From Maratus speciosus (lineage: Eukaryota > Arthropoda > Arachnida > Araneae > Salticidae), in assembly GCA_963932465.1 (NCBI GenBank), contig OZ010799.1, forward strand, positions 279,407,164 to 279,471,163: 64,000 nt of DNA, read 5' to 3'. Shown in pieces: positions 11,884 to 24,728 of this stretch. Numbering within the stretch: position 1 is the first letter of the stretch; the number at the start of each line of letters is the position of its first letter. The notes under the pieces were generated by a model that searched no databases, was not told the DNA's origin, and saw nothing but the letters and a program-made list of their open reading frames with translations. The translations under genes and the position numbers were made by a program.

Positions 11884-12153
11884 TGTTGAAAATAAATAAT
11901 GAAAGAAAAAGAGGAGGCTGGATCGAATTGAGTACATTGGGTTACACCTTTGCAAAACAACTGAAATAAAACAGAGAAATAAGCATGTATTTATAGGTTT
12001 TGAAAGGCCCATGCCAGATAGGTTAGCGGACGTGGAAGAGAGCTAGAAAGTTAGCTTAAATAACCAATCACAGTTAAACGTAAACAATTGTATTAAAATG
12101 AAAACTGAATTAATAATAAAATAATGTAATGCTGTGGTTACAATATTCTACCA
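11884..12153 (-). repeat. 5' LTR of the Copia element
   Basis: A 270-bp uninterrupted LTR, plus-strand ends TGTTGAAA and TTCTACCA. It aligns along its length with the split LTR at 4,103-5,231. It contains an AACCAATCACAG CCAAT box near 12,062. The target duplication GTCTC follows at 12,154-12,158. Confidence 0.9.
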
Positions 12154-12423
12154 GTCTCTGCTAAAATATTAGAGTTTCTTTTATTCACTCATATATTTAT
12201 CATTAGTTCCATAATGTTTCACACTGCTTCTCAAAATTTATTGTTAACATTAAAATTCCAGAAGGCATCTTACTCCTAGATAGTTGGCAATCTTAAACCA
12301 AGGTTTGGGTAAGATGCCGAAATGCAAGCATTTAATAAAAACAAAATTTTATATGTTTTCTATAACAACTGTAAAATGGAATAAGTTTTTAAATCCTACA
12401 TAAAAGTACTAACAAGAAATCAA

Positions 12424-12459
<36 letters not shown>

Positions 12460-14470
12460 CAGGCGATTTTTAAAACAATTAAGTCAAAAACTACGGCATC
12501 TTCACATAATGTAGCCTAACATAAAACTTTAATGTTTGCGATATGTGACATTCTAACAATCTTTTAACTTTCATGTCCCTGAATAATATTTTTTTATTTA
12601 ATACACTTTTTCTGTTTTTTTTTTTATTTCATATACTTGGGAACATCCCATTGCATGATTGTACAACAATATTAACGAGATAAATAAGTTTTGGACGATG
12701 TTGGGGGTCCATACATATGGGAAACTCATCTACCGTCCCGTGTCCCTGATGCTAATTTTGAAGTTGGGAGCTGTCTGGATAAAATTGTTTCAATAAAAAT
12801 AATTCAATTTAATTTTTTTCTGAAACTGGAACTATTGTTTTATATAAATATGTAGCTAAAAATTAACCTGCATACATTTTTAGGGTTGATATTATTTTTT
12901 GAACTCTGTCCCTGTGTTTTGGATTTTTTAGCATCCCTCTTGTAGAATTATACAGAAAATCACTTCAGTTGCAGCGACAGAATTTTTTTCAAGTTTTTGC
13001 TCATGCAGAAGTATGCTAGAGAAATAATATCTAAAATTCTTTGACAGGAAATTTACTGCAGAATATAAATCAACATTTAAATATCAATTTCGAGCACCGT
13101 GGCTTTATTGGTAGTCTTACCGTCCCCAAGGTTTATTCCTGCACTTTTCGAGGTAAATTAAAAAAAAAATTAATTTAATCCAATGTTAACAACTGTTTCG
13201 AAAAATCAATGAACATTGTGGTTATCACTTAGTCTTAACATGATTTTCCTAAAAAAAGGTGGAAATTTTCCTTAGCGTTCCATCCGTACCGTCTCTTTTT
13301 TTACAATTTCGGCCCTTTTTTTACCTTACCGTCCCTTCTTTAACACCCCTTTAAGACAATGTTATACAAAAATTCTGTATTAAAAGTACTACATTTGTAT
13401 TATTTCTTATTTGAATGTCCTGTGGTTACTATGGAAATTCATTATAAGTAAAAATTTAGAAGATAATAAAAAGTTATAGGGGTAAAATGGTAAGGAAAAT
13501 TGAACTCGCAAGTTTAACCTAAACCTCAGTTAAATAAAAAAAATTTCTCTGCTGACCATTTTTTTTTTGAATCATTAAGGCATTCGTCTATCAGATTAAA
13601 ATGTTGTTTTAGGAAGTTTAATTTCGCCAGATTTGTCCCCTCAAAAGTCAAAAGATTGTGAGAATGCCCCATATCTATATATTTCCATCTATATACAAGG
13701 TAGCCATAATTAAACTGACAGCACTCAGATTGTTCTATAACGCGATCTAATTGAGAGAATGAAGCCAAACTTTGTAAGAAGATTAAACAAGACAATGGAC
13801 GGATTCCGCGAAAAAAAAAAAATTAGTTCGAAAATTCACCGTTAGGAAATATGTGGCGCTGTGTAACAGAAAAGAGCATTTTAAAAAATGCAGAATCAAA
13901 ACTAAAATCGTTAAATGTGTTAAATAAAGAGTAATTTTATTTTAATATTGATTCTGCATTAAGTTATTATGAATTAAATAAATCACTTAGAATACTAGAG
14001 TGATTATTGAAATTAAAAAATTGGGCATTCATTATATATTCGTGATACTTATACACCCAACTATTTGAACAAAATATCTGTAAATATGTAACAAATGAAT
14101 ACCTTGTAATATACTAATTTTAATTGCTAAAAGGCTTAAATTTAAACTTTAAAAAGAGTAAAAATAGGTTTATTCAACTGTTTGCATGCTTCTACTCTAC
14201 CTGGGTCATTTTCATAACAAATATATAAAATTATTCTAAAATTGTACTGTCTAAGAAATGCCATCATTTAAATTTTCACTTACTCCTTCATTATATGCAT
14301 GTTATTATTTTATTTTACTTAGATGTTTATTTTTATTTTCATAACCATCGAGTAACTAGAGCCATAAATTTGGTGAGGTAAATAATGTTGCATTGTTACA
14401 TATTGAATTTTTGCGTGTTACAAGCTGTATGGTTTCTCTTGTGGCTGTATGTTCTCTGTATGGCTGGATA
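12154..14470. other. Non-coding sequence with a (TAA)n microsatellite
   Basis: A (TAA)n tract lies at about 12,427-12,457. Short GC-richer strings with GTCCC recur between 12,735 and 13,340 without forming a clear repeat. The 89-codon minus-strand frame at 13,526-13,795 has no recognisable motif, and I treat it as chance. Confidence 0.5.
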
Positions 14471-14479
14471 ATATAGACT

Positions 14480-14700
14480 GGAGAGGGGTGGGGGGATTAC
14501 CTTGCTTCTTTTGAAATTAATCTATGGTGGCTTTCTGCTTGATATAATCTTACTAGGGCCGTGGTTTTTCTTATATATTTAATGTCAGCTGCATGCTCCT
14601 TTTTTCTATACTTAAATTTCCTGCTAGTCATACCAATATAATAACTCTTCGATCCGTCTGCTTTAATAAATGATATTTCATATACACCTGAGTAATTCTC
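14480..14700 (-). pseudogene. Penelope-like element GIY-YIG endonuclease fragment
   Basis: The minus-strand translation contains SGVYEISF, then YYIGMTSRKFKYRKKEH, then an alanine/leucine helix (TALVRLYQAE). GVYEI plus YIGxTxRxxKxRxxEH is the GIY-YIG nuclease core as found at the C-terminus of Penelope-like retroelements. In such elements it nicks target DNA for integration. Only this domain is visible. No reverse transcriptase was found upstream (to the right), so it is a truncated copy. A bacterial-type GIY-YIG gene is unlikely given the context and decay. Confidence 0.72.
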
Positions 14701-14704
14701 AAAA

Positions 14705-16887
14705 CAAGTTTCCTTTTAGCAATTAAAATTCGTAAAATATCTGTAATTAGAAGGAAATTAAAACCTAGTGAAGCATGAAGCTCCATAAAGTATTTCTCTT
14801 AATGAAAATAAAATAACATCAAAAATAATATTTTCATACATTTGATGTATTTATTTATTAGTTATTTTGATATTTGAAGCATTTTTTTATTAATTCCTTT
14901 GCGTATGTTTATTCTACTCTCTATTGGGAATAGTAATTTTCTTTACTTAAAAATGCTAAGGAAACCTAACAAATCAAATATTAAATAGAAAATTTTAATT
15001 TCTTCCGTCTAATGAATATTTATGGAAGTTGTAATGATTGTTTTCTAGTTATGCTGCATTTTTCTAATTCATACAAATTAATTCCGGAACACTCTTTTTT
15101 TTTTTTTTTTTTCTATTTGACTGATGCAACTGCAATAAAATGGAAAATATTTTAATTTTAAATTTATTTTATTTTTTTTTATGCATTAAACAAAATACGA
15201 ATACGTCAATAAAAAATTAAAATACATAGGAATTGATTTAATAGGTTTTTTTTTTCGAAATTCACCACTAGTTTCATAGAAAATAAATCTACTTAAACTC
15301 AAATTTTTTTTAATTAATGCCTATAGAATACAATATTGATTATTTTTACAATTAGGATTTGTTAATTTTATAAACCAATAGTTTGGAAATTAAAAGATTT
15401 ATTTTATTTTATTTTTCTTCTTTCTTTCCTTTTAAACTGTTGTTCGAATTCAAATAACTCTGTAAACAAAAGCGAATTTAATCTTTAAAAAAATATAGAT
15501 TTTAAGGCCATATCAGCTGCTGTTAAAAGACACAATGGCTGTTTTCGTCTTTGATTAAATAAAATCAGTTAAACATTTCAAAATAATCTAATATAAAATG
15601 AATTAAGTAAACAGAGTCTTTGTCTCCCGGCATTTTTTAACAAAGCGAAAAGAAAGTTTTTTAAATAGGACATTTTAAATGTATTGTGTTTAATTTGACT
15701 TAATTTTCACCAAGCTTTTCTTTCTATATTTTATATTCACGTGAAAATACTTTTGTAAGAAATGAAGTATTATTTTCGCTGTCCTAACAAAAGTAGTTGA
15801 AAAGATCATCTCAAAATATCAAATAAATGTATCGCGTAATTTTTAAATTTAAACTGTTTTGAATATTATTTTTTTTTCATTTTGCTTAATAAGTGTGATG
15901 TGACGTATATGTGACGTAATTTCTTCTATTTAAGACTTCTAACGCATGTTAATGAATTTATTATTTTACGCTATCCTTTCTCTTTTAAAATCCACGTGTA
16001 AATATAGTTTTTATGACGTAATTTTCTTTAAGATGTTTTTTGTACGTAATTATCTATTTCTAATTTGAAAGTTTTTTTCTGTTTATAATAGTCACGTGTA
16101 AATAATTTTTTTTATTTGAAGCAAACATTATGGTTTGCGCTGTTTATACAGTTCGCAACAGTTTAAATTAATACCGTTTTCTAAAATATGTAAAATATCT
16201 CTCTCAAAATGCAGAAAATTGGAATTTAAAATAGAAATAAAACCTCAAAAAATGAATCAAATGAGAAAAAAGAAATGCATTCTGCACACCAAAAAATTAC
16301 AACGTATAAAATGATCTAAAAATGATTAAATTTCGATGTATAGTTTTTGCTCCTATAAAACATGTTTAATGGAAGGATTTTGTCCAACTTTAGCATTAAA
16401 TATCTCTCTAAATAATTCTTCGATTTGAAAACTGTCTGCATCAGCGTGTTTATAAAACATTTCTCTATAATACCGCCGATTTTCATATTTTTGTATGCAA
16501 TATTTTTCTTAATATTAACGAAGAAAGACCTCCAGCCACAAAAAATTAAATCCGGCGGCGGCGGAGGTGATAGCGTTAGTTACTTTTCTTTTAGAATAGA
16601 GAGATATAAAATACAATGCACAGTTTTATTTTTGTATGTAAACCAAACTAACATAAAAAATATATGGGATTTTAATTGATATGAAGTGCGCATGGGGTAT
16701 TTTGAAAAGTTCTTCATAACTTTTAAAATAATCAGAAAAATTAATTATTTTTCTCCCCAAAAAGTTTTTTTCAATTTCTTGTGTGATAAATATATGCCAT
16801 AATTCATATAGTATGTGCGTTTGAATAGTATTTAAAGTGAAATGAAAAAAAATAATAAGAAAATTAGTTGGAAGGTTCCTTGTCCCC
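14705..16887. other. Non-coding sequence including a paralogous segment (15.1-15.53 kb)
   Basis: No coding motif. From about 15,180 to 15,530 the sequence aligns with 31,925-32,078 plus 33,507-33,665. Shared landmarks are CAATTAGGATTTRTTAATTT, TTAAATGATTTATTTTATTT-like stretches and CTTTCCTTTTAAACT. Here it is uninterrupted, while the other copy carries a HINE. Confidence 0.65.
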
Positions 16888-17620
16888 TTAAGGGAGTCCG
16901 GGACACATTTTAAAATATTTTTTATTTATTGAGTTAAGATTCTGGTATTTTTTGTGATGGTTAACCATATCATTTGTAAACAAAACCACATAACAAAACT
17001 TCTCATAATTTTTCTTCTTTTAAATTTAAATTTAAAATTTATTAAAAAAATGAGGTAATTTAAAATCGTTATAACTCGAAATATTATTTAAAGAATTTCA
17101 TTTTTTTTTCATTGAAATAAACAGAAATATATAAGTTTTAATTTTGATTCAGAATTTTTAAAAATATTAATTTATATTAAAAAAATAATTAAAAATATCT
17201 AACGGAAAAATGAAAAAAAAAGTGGTGCAACTTTAAAAAAAAATCATATTTTCAAAAGTAAATATTTTTTTCAAATATTCTGAGTCAAAAGTAAAGTAAA
17301 ATAATTGAAAAAGATATGCTCCAAGTTTGAACCCTTTATCTTTAACGGTTCTCGAGTTATAAGAATTTAAATACGTGAAATGGTGAAGAAAACTATCATG
17401 AAGAAAAACGCATTTTTACAAGAAGTCGTTTCCATGACAGCCATTGCTTGAAACCTAGATTTTGAAAACAAACCAAAACGAAAAATTTAATATTTTTTGT
17501 TCTAATTCAGATAGAAACATGATTTTAGTGTCATTTTAAGCAGGTAAAAACAGATAATTTTTTAATGAAATAAAATGTTTTTGCAAAACTTGACTATTTT
17601 TGTGTCCCGCACCCCCTTAA
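16888..17620. mobile_element. TTAA-flanked MITE (piggyBac-type target)
   Basis: The left end is TTAAGGGAGTCCGGGACAC and the right end is GTGTCCCGCACCCCCTTAA. Each starts or ends with the TTAA at 16,888-16,891 and 17,617-17,620. The ends form an inverted repeat of about 17-19 bp. TTAA duplication is typical of piggyBac and some Kolobok elements. The interior is A/T-rich and non-coding. Confidence 0.82.
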
Positions 17621-20425
17621 AAGACCAAAAAATGTTTGAAACGACGAAAATTGACAGAAGTTTGATCGTTGAGGCCTATAATTAATTTAGGCTAACACTT
17701 CTTTTCGCATTCATCTATTTATGTTTTATAAAAATAAAAATTACTTATTATATTACAAAATAAATAAAAGTTTTAATATTGCACAACAAATTTTGTTCTT
17801 GGAAAACCAGTTTTGCCGCAAATTTAAAATCCATACTTTTGAGTCGTTATTCCTTATTAGCTCTTTTTAACACATTTTCTCTCAAAATTACCTTAAAAAA
17901 TTAAAAATGTAAAAATTAAAAACATACATAATAATAAATTAAAAATCGATAAAGGATGATCGTATATTTTGTTATGACTTGAAATAAATTTGTTTGTTTG
18001 TTTTGTTTTCAGAGTATTTGCAAATAATCATATTTTCTAGATTTTTTTTCTAGCTGAAAAAGGGGGTTCTCAAAATTGAATAAAATATATTCAAATTTTA
18101 ATACGTCACATATTCGAAATAAATCCGATCCAAAATGTACCCTAAACTGAGAAATACTTGTAATCCTTTTGGATTTCATGGATGTGATGCAAATATGAAT
18201 AGTTATGTACCGCCCCCATGATTCTCCCGTTTACTACAGTTTAAAGTAGAAATGTAGTGACATTTATTTCTCGCTCAAAATTATTAAGACAAAACCTTTA
18301 ACTGATTACTTATCAGGGAAAAATACCAAATTTTTAACAAGATCCCAAATCAAATATTTTTATAACAATAGCATTATTCCCAAGCACTTTCAAATTATTT
18401 TAACACTGTGCATAATTTAACATTTCATTAAGAAACGTCATTTATACCGTTAGGGATGAAATTAAGTCATTTGAAACTACAAAATTATCGTTATGTTTGT
18501 GTTTCATAACAAGTAATGTATGAAAATTGAGAAAGATAATTTTGATCCAAACATACTTAATTTGATGCACTTATTTCATTTTTTTAGTGATCATCATTGC
18601 CTTTTGTGTCTTTCATACTTTCAAAGATATTTACAGTCTTACAATCCTTGTTGGTTCTTTTTGTTGTTATTGTTGCTGTTATTATATGATATTTTATAGT
18701 TCTACTTTACCATTTGAGAATAAAATTATGGGATCTCAGGACTCTTAACGTTATAAAATTTTGGAAATTTTAATTTTTTTAGATGTTAAACTCATATTTT
18801 TTTTTAACATTTTGATGCAGTTGTTTCCTGAAAATTCCCATTACAACAGAAGTACTGGCTTTTAGAATTATACCCACTCAATAGCTGAAGCGGCGTTTCC
18901 GAAATTTTGAAGTCATTTTTCTCCAAATGACGTTTTTGGGTATATCGCGCACGATATCTCAAACATTTCTGATTATTTTTTCATGAAATTTTCAAAACAT
19001 ATGTTTCTTGTTAGTCTGTATAAACAGAACCTAAAATTTCATTTATTGTTAAAAAAATATATTTTTTAGATGATTATATTGTTGAAATTTTCTAAATTTC
19101 TCATTATCTAAATACACTTTGTATTAAAAATATAAAAATTCTTTAAGTACAAATTTATTTAGGTTCATGGTAATTATTTTAATCTGAAGTATAAATAGGC
19201 ACCAAAATTTTCATTCTACTTGCAAAATTTATTTTCTAATATTGCGCGCAATCTGTTATGCCGATTTTCTGCTCGTCAAATGTCTGACAACTTGGAGCCC
19301 CCTGTAAATACTAATTCTGCATCTTACAATTTTTTAAATACATGAAATAAAAGAACATACTTATATATTTCATCCAAATTAAAATTGTGTCATAAAATCA
19401 AATACATTTAAGTACATTAAATCTTGAAAATGGTCTTTGTTTTCATTTTTTCCAATTTCCAGTAGTGCTGAGACTCACTTAAGAAAGATAATGTGAATAT
19501 TAATTTCAAAAAATAAATAAGTCATTAATGTTATAAACCAAAATGCAGGCAATGATTTAAATTCAATATATTAAACATAGTAATTACTTTCACATAAATA
19601 CCTCAGATTGGTAAGCACTTCAGATTATTAATCATTCAATAACCGATCTACATGGCAATGAATTATTTACTCAGAATGAAATTAAACACAACAATAATAA
19701 AAAAATCTTTGAGTTAGAGCGGTACGTTTTAATGAAGTATAAATGCAAATTCCATCTGAACGAATAGTTAAAAATGCATCATAGTCTGAGTATTCTACTA
19801 AAGACAGATTACAACCAAATAGACATTCACCGAGCAGTAAATTAATAACAGCATTTCACATTAGGTAATGCTTTCTCCAAAATTTGGTTTGATCATAACA
19901 AAATATTTAAAAATATATTTTAAATTTAAAAATATTTAAAAATATTTAAAAATATTTTATATTAAAAAAAAATAAGCATCGTCATAATAATCGTCAATAA
20001 ATATCGTCATTAAGATCGAAATCAGAACTTCTATCGCAATTTTCTTGTGACAACATTTTTTGCAGAAACATTGACCCTAAATCTAGTAATAACTAGCTCT
20101 AACGTCCAATAAAAAACCTCTTTTTTATGTAAGCACTTTTTGTCCAAGTAGATTTCTCGCAGTGTGCTGCTAATATATTATCATTAAATCAAATTTAACG
20201 AATTCTGTTTTCAAAGAATACTAGCAAAACCCGCGGCTTGACTTGCGTAATAATTCAAATGTGCCAAGTACTATTTATGTATCCATATTTATTAGAATAA
20301 ATTATACTGCTACGAATAATTATGAAATTACAAATTAAGCCACAGTTTGACTAAACTTCATTATAACACTGTATTAGGCGATAACGAGACTTAAATGAGT
20401 GAGAACAGCTAAAACTAATTCTAAA
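17621..20425. other. Non-coding sequence, part paralogous to 33.8-34.4 kb
   Basis: At 18,745-18,960 the sequence matches 33,790-33,860 and 34,250-34,385. Shared strings are TTTAGATGTTAAACTC, TTTTAGAATTATACCCAC, CTGAAGCGG and TCTCCAAATGACGTTTTT. I see no gene elsewhere in this stretch. Confidence 0.6.
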
Positions 20426-20427
20426 TA

Positions 20428-21286
20428 CACTGGTGTCCAAAATTAAGGACCAATCACAAAATGCTAATTTTTAAGTACGCGAATACTCAAAAGGAAATAA
20501 TAATTCGAATATTTACTATCTGTACAGCACAGCTAGTCCAAATACCATCTCATTCATGTCACACATAGTCACAAGTGTCACAGTCACTACGGTGAAGCAA
20601 AAAAATAGGAAATTCCATACATGTCATTATGAGTCTCAAATGATCCCTATATGTGACTCCACTGAGACGACTCTGTGACGGCTGCTTTTTGACGAGCCAC
20701 CAAGTGACTGTACAATGTAGACACTTTGTGACTCTCATGTGACTGCCATCTGTAGACTGAATTTCAAAGTCATCGTGAACTCTGCATTTTGATAAGTTTT
20801 TAATTACGTCACATCAAAGTCACATGATGACTTTCAGGTGACAGAGAGACTACTTTGAAGTCACCATTGTGCTCTTTTGTGAAAAGTCCATGTGACTATA
20901 ATGTGATATTATTTGGTGACTTATCATAATGCAACGTTCATGATGACTTTGAAATTGAGTCTAAAAATGACATTCACATGAGTGTCACAATGTAACTACA
21001 TCGTAAAGTCATCTGGTAACTCGTCACAAAGCAGCAGTCACATTTACGTCTCAGTGGGTCACATATAGTGATCATTTGAGCCTTACAATGAGACGTGTGG
21101 AATTTCCTGTTTTTTGTTTCACCGTAGTGAATGTGACACATGTGACCATCTGTGACATGTATGAGATGCTATATGAACAAGCTGTGCTGTAGTGATAGTA
21201 ATTATTTGAATTATATTATTTCCTTTTGAGTATTCGCTTACTTAAAAATCAGCATTTTGTGACTGGTCCTTAATTTTGGACACCAG
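20428..21286. mobile_element. Tc1-like foldback element with a GTGAC-rich core
   Basis: TA precedes CACTGGTGTCCAAAATTAAG at 20,428. At the right end, CTTAATTTTGGACACCAG is followed by TATA at 21,287-21,290. The arms are inverted repeats of roughly 200 bp with small differences (CAAAATGCTAATTTTTAAGT versus its inverse, and GGAAATTCCATAC versus its inverse). The ends and the TA target resemble Tc1/mariner MITEs. The roughly 450-bp centre is densely studded with GTGAC/GTCAC words on both strands. No coding sequence. Confidence 0.85.
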
Positions 21287-21379
21287 TATAAATGATAATA
21301 TAGAATGTATTTTGAATTGTTTACGCTCATTTCCGTTTTTATTTGGAGTATTGCTTTTTTTTATGAACTGTTTTTACCA

Positions 21380-22300
21380 CGTATTTACATCTTAAAAGTA
21401 ACCATCGTGCCATATTCCAATCTTCTATTCTAACGATCCACCACCACCCTGGTACTAGTGGCACCAGCGTAAAATATAGTCCATGTTGGACAGTGACTGT
21501 CATCTGCGATTTGCCAAGATTAATTTTGAAATCGGTTTGGTATATCCTGAGAAAGCATAAGAATCGTAATTTAGAAACTTTTTAAATGGCTTTCGCTCAT
21601 TTTACCCCTTTAAATATTGAATCTTTTAGAAAATGTTATTAAAGAAATATAAATGTGCATTTACATCTTACAAGAAAATGACATGCCAAATTTTAAGTTC
21701 CTATGTATAACAAATCAATAGAAATCATAATTTAGAACATTTTTAGAAAGTTTATCGCTTATTTTACCCTTTTAAATTTCGAGTTTTTGTACTACCGTGC
21801 GGAATTTCAAGTTGCTAACCTCTTCAGAATCAGAAAAATCGCAATTAAGAAGGTTTTTTGCTCTTGCAACCCGCTGGTGGTAGTGGCACCAACATAAATA
21901 ATAACCTATGTTGGAACAGGGACTGTCATCATGAATTTGCAAACTTTTTGAAATCAGTTTGATATTTCCTGAGATTCCTTGGAAATCGTAATTTAGAACG
22001 ATTTAGAACGCATTTCGCGCATTTTTACTCCTTTTAAATTACAAATGTTTTAAAAACTGATCTTAAAGAGCATTTATATCTTATAAGTAATTACCATGCC
22101 AAATTTCAAGTTTCTAGATTCTTCAATAATAGAAAAATCAAATTGTTAGAACGTTTTTTGGTCCTGCACCTCCTTGGAGTAGTAGCACCGACATAAAATG
22201 TAGCCTATGTTGGAACAGGGACTGCAACCATAAATTTGCTACTGTTACTTTTTAAATCGGTTCGGTAGTACCAAAGATTACCTCCTGTAGACACATAAAG
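21380..22300. repeat. Three tandem units of about 300-425 bp
   Basis: The string GGCACCAnCRTAAA followed by CCTATGTTGGAACAGGGACTG (or a variant) occurs near 21,461, 21,886 and 22,186. Other shared strings are AATCGTAATTTAGAAC, TTTACYCCTTTTAAAT and CATGCCAAATTTCAAGTT. Divergence is considerable. It is a small satellite-like array with no open frame. Confidence 0.75.
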
Positions 22301-22624
22301 AAACTCTTCTTCATAAAATTAGTATAGATTTGTATGAAAATATCCATTTCTTTCAGACAACATATTTAACCGCATTATGACCGCATCAAAAATATTTAAT
22401 GTTCTTAGACTTTTTATATCCCTGGCTCTAACATCAAACAGCTTTTAATCTTCATTTTTTTCTAAATTATTAAGAGCAGGATTTAAGGACAATATACTAA
22501 AAATAAAACACTCATTCATACCACTTCAACGTTTGCTCCGAGATAAGTCGGGGGTAAAAGCACTGTTTCCCAATACCTTGTGCCAGTAAAGTGATTAAGA
22601 AGAAAAGGGAATAGTTTTTCGGTT

Positions 22625-22895
22625 ACTTCACTCTAAATAAAAAGGAGTGAATAGTCACTCTATCGCAGAGTCAAAATATGCCCAACCTCTTTAGAGTGAC
22701 TATTCACTCTGAGCAAAAGTGAAATTTTTGACTCTCTGAAAGAGTGAATAGTCACTCCTGGGAAGTGAATATTCACTCTAAACAAGGGTGGATAATCACT
22801 CTTTCGGAGTAGTGACTATTCACTCTTGCTAAAAGAGTGCGGTTTTTCACACCTGGTACTAGTGAATAGTCACTCTTTCATAGGAGTGAATGTTT
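22625..22895. repeat. Array of GAGTGAATAGTCACTC palindromes (left array of E1)
   Basis: At least eight inverted half-site pairs GAGTGAATAGTCACTC / AGAGTGACTATTCACTC with variable 10-25 bp spacers. Both orientations alternate, so the array could fold into many overlapping hairpins. Confidence 0.9.
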
Positions 22896-23439
22896 TTTCT
22901 CTTTTTATTTTGCTTTTATGGGCATTTTAAAAGAATCACATCTTTTACAATATGCAATGAAAATAGATACAAGCATGATAATGATTGTAATAAAATACTT
23001 TATTAGCAATATTTATTTAATTCATAGTTTGTAACACTAATTGAAGTTTTAAGGAAAAAATCACTTAAATTTAGATATGAATTTAAATTAGATAACTGAC
23101 AGAAACAAACTAATATATTTTATTCCAATCTTATCCTTTGTGTTTGTTTTTATTGCGTGCCCTATAAAGATATTTCTTTTAAAGTTTTATAAATAACTTT
23201 TTAATAGGTGAATGTTATATCTTTAACAATGTTTGATTTCATTTTAATTTTTTTTAATATAAATTCCCATCTTTTTACAGCACTTTCCGTGAATAATTGC
23301 TATTTTTGCAAAGTCCTATTGTTTTAAAATATTTTTCATTTTTTCACTTAGAAAACAATGCTTATAAACTCACATCTTTTTTTAAAATGAGTTCTAAGCA
23401 TGTTTTAACTATTAAGAATGTGTATTTTTTTTTTTTAAT

Positions 23440-24060
23440 TCGCTGTGATTTGTTTTTATTTTCTTTAATATGATCATGAAGCATAAATTTTAAGTTCTCT
23501 GGAATATGTATGTATTTTTCTTTTAAACATATTAATTAACTTAATCATGATTTCTAATTTTCGCCCATCATTGCTGAAAACAATACTTATTAATGAAACG
23601 ACACGGTAAGCCTTATTTAATTTAATTTTTTTTATTCCCGTAGATATTGTATTTTGGGAATATGAGCTAAATAGATTTTATATGTTTTATAGGAAAGAAT
23701 TGACCTAGGAAATAGAAAAAAATAAATATAAAAATAAACACATTACATTTATCTGTATCTGTATGAATTTTAATAAAAATAAAGTAAATGACGGCATATG
23801 AAAAGTTCTTATTGTTTGAAAAAAAATTTATGTAAAAAAGTAGTTATTAATCTCTTTAAAAAATATTCAGTCCTAAATCATGTAAGAAAATATGAACTTT
23901 AAAAAAAAAATATACTAAAGCTGTCTTATCGATAAACTTCAAAGCAGGCATAAAAAACATTTTATTTCAATGCTTAAATATCATGTTTTATTTTTTTAGT
24001 GCGAAAAATTACGTGTATCAAAAACGTAGAAAATGCGTTTAAATTGAAGGAAATTTAATA
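23440..24060 (+). repeat. Core module shared by E1, E3 and (inverted) E2
   Basis: Aligns with 41,040-41,600 in the same orientation and with 37,740-38,130 inverted. Shared strings are GGAATATGTATGTATTTTTC, TAAGCCTTATTTAATTTAAT, GAATATGAGCTAAATAGATT, AGTAGTTATTAATCTCTTTA and TTTTTTAGTGC. No conserved reading frame is evident. The first part resembles a decayed copy of the promoter/first-exon module found inverted at the other end of each element. Confidence 0.7.
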
Positions 24061-24728
24061 ACTGATGCAGAATGTCTATAATTATTTTTTTTTATATTAC
24101 TCAGTCTCAAAATTTTAAAATAATAAACCTCAGAAAAATGCTATACATACAGTTTAAAAAAATGAATGTACCAACCTTTTCTTAATATCATATTTAACTC
24201 CGAAACAATAATAATGATAATAAATACTCTAAGCAAGGCCATAGCCGATGGGGAGATCATCAGGGTTTGATCCCCTCCCAAATTTTTGTGGAGATGACTA
24301 TAAATATGTCATTAACTATCAGTTAAGACGACAAAAATTCGAAATTCAACAACAGTCGAAATTCAAAAATCAAAATTCTATGCGAGCATATCTTTTTTGT
24401 TTGATTCTGTTAATAGATTGAAAAAATGAAAGCAATTTCTAAGAAATATTTAAAGTTCATACGATTTTTCAGAACCGGATTCTGTAAAAATAAAATTATT
24501 ACAAAAGCCCGATGCAAACTGTCACAATGGTTTAGCCAAAAATGGTTGAAAAATGCACTTGAAAGACATTTTTGGCAATAAAACTTTTGAAAACAAATGT
24601 GTAAAATGTCAAATATTAATTTAATTGGCACTAATTTCAATACGTCACTGAAGAAGCATCTTTCATTTGCAATGAAAAAGGCTTAAAGTATCTTTTGAAA
24701 TTATGATACATTGAATTACTTGAATTCA

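Larger units (their letters stand above)
4103..12153 (-). mobile_element. Degenerate Copia LTR retrotransposon, heavily interrupted
   Basis: A Ty1/Copia element read on the minus strand. Order from right to left: 5' LTR, leader, gag, protease, integrase, reverse transcriptase, RNase H, 3' LTR. Integrase before RT is diagnostic of Copia rather than Gypsy. The flanking 5 bp are GTTTC at 4,098-4,102 and GTCTC at 12,154-12,158, a 4/5 target duplication. The LTRs start TGTTG on the plus strand at both ends. Later insertions split the element: a 9-bp-TSD element carrying a MITE in the 3' LTR, HINEs at 5,426 and 10,261, and a MITE between leader and 5' LTR. Stops and frameshifts occur throughout, so it is dead. 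Confidence 0.93.

Noticed and set aside
13526..13795. 89-codon minus-strand protein gene
   Set aside because: No motif, no neighbouring exon signal, and the composition follows the local AT bias.
22625..22895. CRISPR-like or operator array of GAGTGA palindromes
   Set aside because: Spacers are irregular and short, and orientations alternate. It behaves as a transposon terminal array.
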